Shown: positions 14,939 through 22,674 of the stretch, piece after piece
Position numbering within the stretch: the stretch's first letter is position 1
How the letters are laid out: every line of letters starts with the position of its first letter
Virus record (IMG/VR): IMGVR_UViG_3300049216_000603
Location: 1-22,767 of that record
Strand: one strand, 5' to 3'
Source of the DNA: a virus
Length of the DNA stretch: 22,767 nt
Position numbers and translations under genes: made by a program
Notes under the pieces: generated by a model
Told to the model about the DNA's origin: nothing
What the model saw: the letters and a program-made list of their open reading frames with translations, nothing else
The model's database searches: none

Positions 14939-17900
14939 ATGGCAAACTTCCTCTCCGGCGGCTCGACGGGCCATGTCAACAATCCGCCTGTGGCGGCCAC
15001 GAGCCTGCGCATCCAGAATGCCGTGCAAGGCCAGCCGATCGCCATCGTCCACGGCCAGAACCGCCTCGCCGGCAACATCGTCGACTATTGGGGCTTTACC
15101 TCGACCGCCCAATCTTCGGGCGGCGGCGGCAAGGGCGGCATCCTCGGCGGCGGCGGCAAGGGCTCGGGCACGACGGGCTACACCTACACCGCGTCGGCGA
15201 CCTTCGGCGTCTGCGAAGGCCCCGTCGACCAGATCATCCTGGGCTGGAACGGCAAGAGCCCCTTCTATCTGAACGGCACCACGTCCGGGCAGATCTTCAT
15301 CCCTTATGACGGCTGGCAAGGCCAAGCGGCGTGGCCCTACGCGGTCTCCACGAATCCCAACCATGCGCTGGGCTATTCCTCGCTCGCCTATGTCGGCGGC
15401 GAGGCGATCTATCTCGGCAATTCGCCGGAGATGCCGAATTATTCCTGGGAGGTCCGCGGCGCGATTTCCGGCGCGCTCGCCGAGACCTACATGATCGGCG
15501 CGCCCTACACCTTCACGCCGACCTATTTCAGCCTGGCGAGTTCGGTGCTGGAACAGGCGACGGTGCCGGCGGTCGCGCCCTACACCGTGCAGGCCGCGAT
15601 CCAGGGCGCGCCCGGTGCGCTGCCGTCCATCGAATGGGGCCCCACCACCGCGTCGCGCTCCTACGAAATCTTCGGCAGCGCCAGCAACGGCGTCTTCTAC
15701 ACCGCGACCGGCACGCCATTGACGATGGTCTCGGCAAGCCCCTCGGCGGGTCAGTTCTCGGTGACACAAGGCGTCTCGGGCAAGCCGCTGACCTCGGGCG
15801 GCCTCTATACCTTCAGCGCGGCCGACGCGGCCGCGACGGTGACGCTCGTCGACTTCATCGTCAGCCCCGGCGTCAACTACGCGTACCAGCCGACCGGCAA
15901 CACCGTCTCCGGCTCGATGTCGGTCGGCGGCATGTCCTCGACGAGCGGCATCGCCGCGGGGCAGCTCGTCACCGGCGCCGGCATCGCGGCCGGAACGGTG
16001 GTGCAGGCGATCGCCGGCTCGTCCGTCACCCTGTCGCAGCCCGCCACGGCGACGGCGACCGGCGTCACCTTGACCTTCTATGGCAAGGCTCTGTCGCAAG
16101 TGCTGGGCACGCCGGCCAAGGGGCAGTTCAGCCTTAGCGCGCAAAGCGGAAGCTTCGGCCAATACACCTTCAGCGCGGCCGATGCCGGCAGCGTCGTCGT
16201 CATCACCGACGTACCTGACGCCGATCCAACGGTGTCGTTGACCGACTTCCTGACCAACCCGCGCTATGGCTGCGGCTTTCCCGGCGCCTATCTCGGCGAC
16301 CTCACCAGCTTGCAGAACTATGCCTATGCCCATGGCCTCTTCATCTCGCCGGCCCTGACCGGCAGCCAGCCCGCCAGTTCCTATCTCGACGATTTCTCGA
16401 CCGGCCTCAACGGCGAGTTCGTGTGGAGTTCGGGTCTCCTGACCTTCGTGCCCTATGGCGACACGGCGATCAGCGGCAACGGCAAGAGCTATACGCCGCC
16501 CTCGGTCATCTACAGCCTCGGCGACGATGATTTCCTGCCGAATGAAGGCACCTCGAGCGTCGGCGTCTCGTCCTTCACCTCGGACGATCCCGTGGTCTGC
16601 GTGCGGAAGCGCCAGTCCGACGCCTATAACGACGTCAAGGTCGAGTTCGTCGATCGCGGCAATTCCTACAATCCCGCCATCGTCGAAGCACAGGACGATG
16701 CGGCGATCAATCAGTTCGGCCTGCGCCCGACCGATACCAAGACGCTTCATTTCTTCTGCATCGAAGCCGCGGCACTCGCCTCGGCGCAGCTCCAGCTCGG
16801 CCGTCAGCAGATCCGCAACCAGTACAGTTTCACCGTTCCCTGGTACTTCATCCTGCTCGATCCCATGGACGTGATCGAGGTTACCGATGCGGCCTTGGGC
16901 CTCGATGCGACGACCGTGCGCGTCCTGGAGATCACCGAGAATCAGGAGGATTGGTCACTCACCATCACCGCCGAGGATTATCTCGTCGGCACCGGCACGA
17001 CGCCGCGCTACGGCACCCAGCCGCGCGCGGGCTACCTGCCCAACTACAATGTCGCCCCCGGTGCGCTGGTCGAGCCCGTGCTCTTCGAGCCGCCCGCGCA
17101 GATCGCGACCAGCGGCGGCCTCGAGCTCTGGCTGCTCGGCGGCGGCAGCGACACTATCGGCGGCTACGATGTCTATGTCTCCCTCGACGGCGACAGCTAC
17201 GCTTATCAAGGTCGCCAGACCGGCGGCAATCGCGCGGGTTTCACGACCTCCGCGCTGCCCGCCGCGGCGAACCCGGACACGGTCGACACTGTCTCGGTCA
17301 ATCTCGCGGCGACCGCCGGCGCCTTGAGCCCCGGTAGCGCGCAAGACGCTGAGACCGCCGTCACCCTCTGCTATCTCGGCGGCTATCCCGTGCCGCCGGC
17401 GCCGGTCCTGTCGTCGGCAACCGGCGGTTCGCTGTCGGCCGCGACGTACTTCGTGCGCATCACCTACGTATTTGCGGGCGGCGAGGGGCCGGCGTCGGCC
17501 GAAGACAGCATCGCGCTCCTCGGCGGCGAATTGCTCATCGTCGGCTCGCCCGCGACCCTCTCGGGGGCCGCCGGCTGGAACGTCTATGTCGGCCTTGCCA
17601 GCGGCGGCGAGCAGCAGCAGAACGCCTCGCCGATCGCCATCGGCACGCCGTGGACCGAGCCCAGCACCGGCCTCGTCAGCGGCAATGACCCGCCCGCCGC
17701 CGAAGCCGGCTACGAGCTCATCTCCTATCAAGGTGCGACCCTGACGAGCCAGTACAACTACACGCTCGGCACCTATCTCGGCCGCGGCCTCTACGGCTCG
17801 ACGATCCTGGCGCACGGTGCCGGCACCCAATTCGCGCGCCTCGACGGCACGCAATTCGTCGTCGCCTACAACAAGGCGCAGATCGGCCAGACCATCTATG

Positions 17901-18949
17901 TGAAGCTTCTGCCCTTCAACCCATGGGGCGGCGGCCAGCCCGATCTTGCGACCGTCCAATCCTATCTGCACGTGCTGCAAGGCCCGCCCGCGCCGGGCCA
18001 GGTGCAGAATCTCCAGGGCCAGCAGAATGGCGGCTCGGTCCTGCTCTCCTGGACCGACCTCGGCTTCCCGGCCAACGTCGCTTACGACATTCTCTACGGC
18101 GCCGTCGGCGGAACGGTGTCGCAGGCGACGCTCATCGCCGAGGCGTCACGCTCGACGTCGGAGACGACGGTCGCCGTGCCGCCCGGCACCTGGACTGTCT
18201 ACATCCGCGGCCGCGACCTCGACTCCGCCCTTGTCGGCCCGGCCAGCGCCGTCACCCTGACGGTCAGCGACGGCAATGCGGCGCTTTACGTTCAGGCGAG
18301 CGCGCCTGACTGGCTCGGCACCAAGAGCGGCTTTCTCGTGCATTACACCGGCGTACTCGTCCCCGACTGCACCTTGCTCGCCGATCAACTCACCCCGGCC
18401 CAGCTTTTCGCACAGCCCTGGGCGAGCTTTCCCGCGGCGTCGCCGACCTACACCGCGCCCATCGTCGACACCGGCTTCAACGACAATCTCCGGCTCTGGA
18501 CGACTATCGCCGCGTCGCCGGCGCCCCGCTCCTCGGCCAATCCACAGGTCGCCTTCGGCCTCGCGACGTGGCTTGCCGGCGGCAGCGATCCCGATACCTA
18601 TCCGCCCTGGACCATCGGCACCGTGCTTTGCGAGTTCTTTCAGGGGCAGCTCGTCGAAGACGCCAGCGTCCCCGCCGTTATCAGCACGCTCACCATTACC
18701 GCTGACGCGCCCACGGTGACGGAGACGGTGCAGGGCTTCGCCGTGGCATCGGGCGGCACGAACCTCATGTACGCCGCCAACAATATCGGCCCGTTCCACG
18801 GCGCGCCGACCATCCTGGTGACGCCGACCGACGGCGTCTCGACCAGCGGCGGCGCCAGTGCCGTCAATTCGACCAGCGCCTTCATCCAGCTCTTCAACGG
18901 CGGCACGCCCGTCGCCGGCACCTGCAATATTGGCTTCATCGGAGCTTGA
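14939..18949 (+). CDS. Tail tip / host-specificity protein (gpJ-like, baseplate megatron position)
   Basis: This 1336-residue protein forms the tail tip and carries receptor-binding modules. The start (MANFLSGGSTGHVNNPPVAATSLRIQNAVQGQPIAIVHGQNRLAGNIVDYWGF) is like gpJ-type tip proteins. A baseplate core lies at ~425-700 (FLTNPRYGCGFPGAYLGDL, then DVKVEFVDRGNSYNPAIVEAQDD and PWYFILLDPMDVIEVTD). Inserted beta modules occur at ~204-308 and ~383-424 (YTFSAADA...). A GSMSVGGMSSTSGIAAGQLVTGAGI module lies at ~319-382, an Ig-like module at ~816-917, and a fibronectin-III-like domain at ~1014-1112 (VLLSWTDLG...TWTVYIRGRD). It stands at the RcGTA gp15 place but lacks the TIM-barrel form I expect there. 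The ribosome site is weak. Confidence 0.88.
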   Translation: MANFLSGGSTGHVNNPPVAATSLRIQNAVQGQPIAIVHGQNRLAGNIVDYWGFTSTAQSSGGGGKGGILGGGGKGSGTTGYTYTASATFGVCEGPVDQIILGWNGKSPFYLNGTTSGQIFIPYDGWQGQAAWPYAVSTNPNHALGYSSLAYVGGEAIYLGNSPEMPNYSWEVRGAISGALAETYMIGAPYTFTPTYFSLASSVLEQATVPAVAPYTVQAAIQGAPGALPSIEWGPTTASRSYEIFGSASNGVFYTATGTPLTMVSASPSAGQFSVTQGVSGKPLTSGGLYTFSAADAAATVTLVDFIVSPGVNYAYQPTGNTVSGSMSVGGMSSTSGIAAGQLVTGAGIAAGTVVQAIAGSSVTLSQPATATATGVTLTFYGKALSQVLGTPAKGQFSLSAQSGSFGQYTFSAADAGSVVVITDVPDADPTVSLTDFLTNPRYGCGFPGAYLGDLTSLQNYAYAHGLFISPALTGSQPASSYLDDFSTGLNGEFVWSSGLLTFVPYGDTAISGNGKSYTPPSVIYSLGDDDFLPNEGTSSVGVSSFTSDDPVVCVRKRQSDAYNDVKVEFVDRGNSYNPAIVEAQDDAAINQFGLRPTDTKTLHFFCIEAAALASAQLQLGRQQIRNQYSFTVPWYFILLDPMDVIEVTDAALGLDATTVRVLEITENQEDWSLTITAEDYLVGTGTTPRYGTQPRAGYLPNYNVAPGALVEPVLFEPPAQIATSGGLELWLLGGGSDTIGGYDVYVSLDGDSYAYQGRQTGGNRAGFTTSALPAAANPDTVDTVSVNLAATAGALSPGSAQDAETAVTLCYLGGYPVPPAPVLSSATGGSLSAATYFVRITYVFAGGEGPASAEDSIALLGGELLIVGSPATLSGAAGWNVYVGLASGGEQQQNASPIAIGTPWTEPSTGLVSGNDPPAAEAGYELISYQGATLTSQYNYTLGTYLGRGLYGSTILAHGAGTQFARLDGTQFVVAYNKAQIGQTIYVKLLPFNPWGGGQPDLATVQSYLHVLQGPPAPGQVQNLQGQQNGGSVLLSWTDLGFPANVAYDILYGAVGGTVSQATLIAEASRSTSETTVAVPPGTWTVYIRGRDLDSALVGPASAVTLTVSDGNAALYVQASAPDWLGTKSGFLVHYTGVLVPDCTLLADQLTPAQLFAQPWASFPAASPTYTAPIVDTGFNDNLRLWTTIAASPAPRSSANPQVAFGLATWLAGGSDPDTYPPWTIGTVLCEFFQGQLVEDASVPAVISTLTITADAPTVTETVQGFAVASGGTNLMYAANNIGPFHGAPTILVTPTDGVSTSGGASAVNSTSAFIQLFNGGTPVAGTCNIGFIGA

Positions 18950-18953
18950 AACC

Positions 18954-21278
18954 ATGTCCGTCAACACGCCGGTCGGCAGCTGGCTGCCGACCAACAACAC
19001 GACGCAATCCGGCACTGCCTATCTCAACAATATCGACGCCGATGTCGACGTGCTGTCGCGCGTCGGCGCGATGTTCGTGCCCCAGGCGCTGCCGACGCCG
19101 GCCATGATGGCGCAGGTCTATCAGGGCCATGTCTATAATGTCGCCGCGCCCGCGATCGCCGTGACCGCCAGCACGACCAGCGGCTCGACTTCGCTCGGCA
19201 GCCTCTCGACCGTGGCCGGGTTGACCATCGGCATGACCGTCACGGGCACCGGCATTCCGGCCAACGCCACCCTGGCGGGCCTCAACGCGAGCGGCACCGC
19301 CACCTTGAGCGCCGCCGCCACCGCGACGAGCGCCGGCGACGTCCTGACCGTCACGCCATCCTCGACCCTCATCGAGGTCGGTGCCGTCACGACAGGCAGC
19401 ACAACCAGCGGCTCGACCTCGCTCGGCAGCCTCGGCACCACGCAAGGCATCGCGATCGGCATGGCCGCGACGATCTATTCCTATGTCGGCGGCGTCTTCA
19501 CCTTGGCGGCGCCCTCCGGCTCGATCGTCACGGCCGTTACAACGTCGAGCGTCACCTTGAACAATGCCGCGACGTTGACGGTCGCCGGCGCGCAATGCTG
19601 CTTCGCGCAACCGATCGGTACGACCGTCACGGGTACCGTCACCAGCGGCTCGACCAGTTTGGGCAGCCTGACGACGACCAGCGGCATGTTCGCCGGCATG
19701 AGCGTCGCCGCCGCCGGCGTCCCCGCCACCGCGACGATCGCCGGCATCACCGGCCCCAACACCGCGACGCTCAGCGCGGCCGCCACCGCGACCCATGCCG
19801 GTGCAACGATCGCCGTGACGGTCCCGGTACCCGCCAGCAATTCGCGCCTCGACCGCGTCACGCTCAACCGTCTCTCCGGGCAGGCCAACTGGATCGCCGG
19901 CACGCCGGCGGCGGCCCCCGTGCCCCCCGCTATTCCCCTGGGCCAGGTCCCCATCGCGCAGCTTTTCGCGACGACATCCTCGACCGCGCTTGCCAACACG
20001 TCGAGCATCTGGGACGAGCGCGACTTCACTGCGCTCGGCACCGCGCCGGGCGCCTTCGGCACTCAGATATCGCTCGCCTCGGCCGCGACCTGCGACCTCG
20101 GCGCCGCCGGCTCCAACAACATCCTCGTCACCGGCACCACGGCGATCACCGCGCTCGGATCGTCCGCGTCGGTGTCGGCGCCGCTCTACCAGGTCGAGTT
20201 CGCCGGCGCCCTCACGCTCACCTATAACTCGACCTCGCTCATCCTGCCGGGCGGCGTCAGCATCGCGACCGCCGCCGGCGACGCGATGCTGGCCCTCTAC
20301 CAGGGCTCCGGCAATTGGCGCGTGCTCGACTATATGACCGCGGACGGCTCGCCGGTCAGTGTCACCGGCGCCGAGGTCACGCTCGCCTCCGCCGCCACCG
20401 TCAATCTCGGCGCCGCCGGCAGCAACCTCATCGCGATCAGCGGCACGACGACGATCACGTCCTTCGGGTCATCGGCCAGCACCGCCAACCCGCTCTACTG
20501 GGTGCGCTTCACCGGCGCCTTGACCCTCACCTATAACGCCACGTCTCTGATCCTCCCGGGCAGCGCGACCATCACGACCGCCGCCGGCGACGCGATGCTG
20601 GCGCAGTATCTTGGGTCGGGGAACTGGAAGGTTCACTATTATCAGCCGGAAACCGGCAAGGCGTTGATCTCGCCAACACAGCCAAATCTTCAGATATCGA
20701 TCTTTACCTCAAGTGGCACCTTTACGACGTCAGTAGGTTCCGCGACGACGACGCGGTATAAATTCACGGCTACTGGAGGAGGTGGCGGTGGTGGTAATTC
20801 CTCCGGGTCTTCGACCGCGGGGACTGGGGGTGGAGCTGGGGGCACGGTGGTCTACGAGGCCTCAGGCATCGCGGCGGGGACAAACCTTACGGTCACGGTA
20901 GGTGCCGGAGGTACGGCGGGTGCCTCGGGCGGCACCTCGTCGGCCGTCGTGAACGGTGTGACCATTACAGCAAGCGGTGGCAGTGCTGGTACCACATCAA
21001 CCTCAGCTAACGGTGGCGCAGGAGGAACTGCCGCCAACGGCACGATCAACATAAACGGCGGCGATGGTACCGCCGTCACCGGCTCAGGGGTTGGTGCTAT
21101 TGCTGGCGGCGACGGAGGATGTTCCTTCTGGGGCGGTGGCGGCGCGGGTTCAAATCAAAGTGGTTCGACAGGAAATAGCGGAAAGGCCTACGGCTCCGGC
21201 GGCGGCGGTGCCGGCGGTAATGGCAGCCAAGGCGGAGCAGGTGCGGGTGGCATTGTTATGGTGGAGTGGATACTTTAA
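18954..21278 (+). CDS. Tail fibre / receptor-binding protein with repeat modules and Gly-rich tip
   Basis: This 774-residue fibre starts 5 bp after the tip gene and probably binds the cell surface. It begins MSVNTPVGSWLPTNNTTQSGTAYLNNIDADVDVL. Three degenerate TSGSTSLGSL modules occupy ~19160-19830 and repeat every ~230 bp. A linker follows, then two tandem ~103-residue modules (371-473 and 474-576) sharing LASAAT, LGAAGSN, LTLTYN and TSLILPG motifs. From ~600 the C-terminus is Gly/Ser/Thr-rich (many GGG blocks) and ends GAGGIVMVEWIL, like glycine-rich fibre tips. Codon use and GC content change near 20690, with more T and A, so the tip was probably exchanged by recombination. Receptor is unknown. 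Confidence 0.85.
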   Translation: MSVNTPVGSWLPTNNTTQSGTAYLNNIDADVDVLSRVGAMFVPQALPTPAMMAQVYQGHVYNVAAPAIAVTASTTSGSTSLGSLSTVAGLTIGMTVTGTGIPANATLAGLNASGTATLSAAATATSAGDVLTVTPSSTLIEVGAVTTGSTTSGSTSLGSLGTTQGIAIGMAATIYSYVGGVFTLAAPSGSIVTAVTTSSVTLNNAATLTVAGAQCCFAQPIGTTVTGTVTSGSTSLGSLTTTSGMFAGMSVAAAGVPATATIAGITGPNTATLSAAATATHAGATIAVTVPVPASNSRLDRVTLNRLSGQANWIAGTPAAAPVPPAIPLGQVPIAQLFATTSSTALANTSSIWDERDFTALGTAPGAFGTQISLASAATCDLGAAGSNNILVTGTTAITALGSSASVSAPLYQVEFAGALTLTYNSTSLILPGGVSIATAAGDAMLALYQGSGNWRVLDYMTADGSPVSVTGAEVTLASAATVNLGAAGSNLIAISGTTTITSFGSSASTANPLYWVRFTGALTLTYNATSLILPGSATITTAAGDAMLAQYLGSGNWKVHYYQPETGKALISPTQPNLQISIFTSSGTFTTSVGSATTTRYKFTATGGGGGGGNSSGSSTAGTGGGAGGTVVYEASGIAAGTNLTVTVGAGGTAGASGGTSSAVVNGVTITASGGSAGTTSTSANGGAGGTAANGTININGGDGTAVTGSGVGAIAGGDGGCSFWGGGGAGSNQSGSTGNSGKAYGSGGGGAGGNGSQGGAGAGGIVMVEWIL
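19160..19830 (+). repeat. Three degenerate TSGSTSLGSL protein-coding repeats in the fibre
   Basis: Copies start near 19175, 19404 and 19641 with almost the same DNA at their opening (ACCAGCGGCTCGAC then GGCAGCCT). Each encodes TSGSTSLGSL followed by a beta-rich stretch with GMTV or GMSV and often ATLSAAATAT. The second copy has an insertion. A related single copy is at ~15895-16083 in the tip gene. They look like stacked beta modules of the fibre shaft. Confidence 0.75.
20064..20681 (+). repeat. Two tandem 103-residue fibre modules
   Basis: Codons 371-473 and 474-576 of the fibre gene are tandem copies 309 bp apart. Shared motifs are LASAAT, LGAAGSN, GTTxIT, LTLTYN, TSLILPG, TAAGDAML and GSGNW. 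This module type is frequent in phage fibres. The protein similarity is higher than expected for chance, so a duplication is likely. Confidence 0.8.
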
Positions 21279-21335
21279 ACGTGCAGACTGTGAATCCGCT
21301 CGCCACGCTATATTTGATATTGTTGACAGAAAATC

Positions 21336-22469
21336 ATGATGAGTGAAAAAAAAGATATCCTTGCGCTGACCTCTTTCCGTGGTGTTGCTGCGATACTGGT
21401 GCTCACCATTCACCTTTTGTTTCTCGGAGACACTAGGTGGATTCCCTTTGAGTCTGTAACGCAGTTTTTTGTGAAGGGATACGTTTGGGTAGATTTCTTT
21501 TTTTTGCTGAGCGGATTTATCGTTAGCTATGTGTACGGAGATTTATTCTCTCGACGTCTGACCCTAGTCTCCGTGAAAGACTACTTAATTCTCCGTCTCG
21601 CGAGAATATATCCATTGCATATTTTTGCTATCATGATCCTGTTTATTTTAGAAGTAGTGAAATTGATTGCTGTAGCTAGAGGCGCAACGCCGATTAATGC
21701 TCCATTCTCGGGTCCGATGAGTTTATACGCCCTGATACAAAATGTTTTTTTGATACAAGATTGGGGGATCCTCTCCTTTCCCACATGGAATGGTATATCC
21801 TGGTCGGTTAGCGTAGAGTTTGCTGCATATATTTTCTTTCCATTTGGATTTTTTATTTATTCTAGATTGCCAAGATTTGGAAAGCTGGCGTTCGTTGTCG
21901 TATTAACGTCGCCGCTGTTGGTTGTTTCCTATTATCATGAATGGGATTTAGGTGTTACATATCGATATTTTCTTGCTCGGGGTATTGCTGAATTCTGGAT
22001 CGGCGTCGGTTTGAGAACCCTTTTTGGGGCGCGTGTGGGATGTAACGTCTGGCAAAATCCGGCAATAGCATATGGTTCAATCATATCTATTATTGTTATT
22101 TTGGACGGAAAGATACCAAATATTCTAATTCTATTGCCGTTTTGCTTCCTGATTCTTTCGGCCGCTAATGGCAATAAAGCCATAAAGGCCGTATTCGAAA
22201 CTCAAGCAATGATTTGGTTGGGCAGCATATCGTATTCCGTATATATGTCGCACGAGATCATAATTACATTGGTCGGTCGTACTTTGAGCGCGATGTTTGG
22301 TTCGAATAATTATGACCGATTTGCATTGAGTTCGCGTGTTGTAATATCACTCGGAACGATTGCGTTAGTGCTCTGTATTTCTCATTTCTTGTTTAATTAT
22401 GTTGAGTGGCCTGCCCGCTCTGCAATAAGAAAATATAACATAAGGATAAAAAAATCGGATGAAAAATGA
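21336..22469 (+). CDS. Acyltransferase 3 family membrane protein (probable polysaccharide O-acyltransferase)
   Basis: This 377-residue membrane enzyme of the acyltransferase-3 family would transfer an acyl group (commonly acetyl) to a surface polysaccharide. It shows R15 in TSFRGVAAILVL and H26, GYVWVDFFFLLSGFIVSY, R87-LAR-IYPLH, W156 in SWSVSVEF and H306 in YSVYMSHEI, all family landmarks, and about ten hydrophobic segments. It is much more AT-rich than the virion genes, with different codon use, so it was acquired separately. It lies directly after the fibre gene. It may alter the phage receptor or O antigen after lysogeny, which is inference. The start is ATG 21336 (ATG 21339 also fits); the ribosome site is weak. 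Confidence 0.9.
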   Translation: MMSEKKDILALTSFRGVAAILVLTIHLLFLGDTRWIPFESVTQFFVKGYVWVDFFFLLSGFIVSYVYGDLFSRRLTLVSVKDYLILRLARIYPLHIFAIMILFILEVVKLIAVARGATPINAPFSGPMSLYALIQNVFLIQDWGILSFPTWNGISWSVSVEFAAYIFFPFGFFIYSRLPRFGKLAFVVVLTSPLLVVSYYHEWDLGVTYRYFLARGIAEFWIGVGLRTLFGARVGCNVWQNPAIAYGSIISIIVILDGKIPNILILLPFCFLILSAANGNKAIKAVFETQAMIWLGSISYSVYMSHEIIITLVGRTLSAMFGSNNYDRFALSSRVVISLGTIALVLCISHFLFNYVEWPARSAIRKYNIRIKKSDEK

Positions 22470-22481
22470 ATGTCGGACAGT

Positions 22482-22499
22482 AAGTACCGGAGAGTACTT
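22482..22499 (+). terminator. Weak hairpin downstream of the acyltransferase gene
   Basis: AAGTAC (22482-22487) and GTACTT (22494-22499) make a 6-bp AT-rich stem with a CGGAGA loop. A run of six T follows only from 22510, so it is not a classical terminator; it could still help to end the transcript. It lies just after the acyltransferase stop. Confidence 0.25.
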
Positions 22500-22583
22500 T
22501 ACCGCACCATTTTTTCAAATGAACTAAACGCGGCTTCGTCGAAGTGCTGCCAAGACTGAAAATATCCTTTGGAGGAGTTTGTG

Positions 22584-22644
22584 ATGGCTGCCATCGATCC
22601 GTTGGCCGGCGCGGCCAAGATCACGCTTGACCGTCGCATCAATC
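22584..22644 (+). pseudogene. 5' end of a gene cut by an IS66-like element
   Basis: An ATG at 22584 has GGAGGAG 6 nt upstream, the best ribosome site in this end of the window. It encodes MAAIDPLAGAAKITLDRRIN before the sequence runs into the IS66-like end near 22645. The remaining frame is Arg/Pro-rich and antisense to the transposase. The opening could be a GTA-type holin start, since such proteins begin with a short DPL-type segment and an amphipathic helix, and a lysis gene is expected in this place. This is low-confidence inference from 20 residues. Confidence 0.35.
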
Positions 22645-22674
22645 GTACGCATCCGGGCAAGGCCGCGGGTAGGT

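Noticed and set aside
19160-19830. Possible CRISPR array in the fibre gene because of regularly spaced short repeats
   Set aside because: The repeats are in frame, degenerate, ~230 bp apart and part of a long protein; there are no unique 30-40 bp spacers.
21309-21335. TATATT and TTGACA in front of the acyltransferase gene as a promoter
   Set aside because: The TTGACA lies downstream of the TATATT and only 7 bp from the start codon, so the order is wrong; AT-rich composition explains both.
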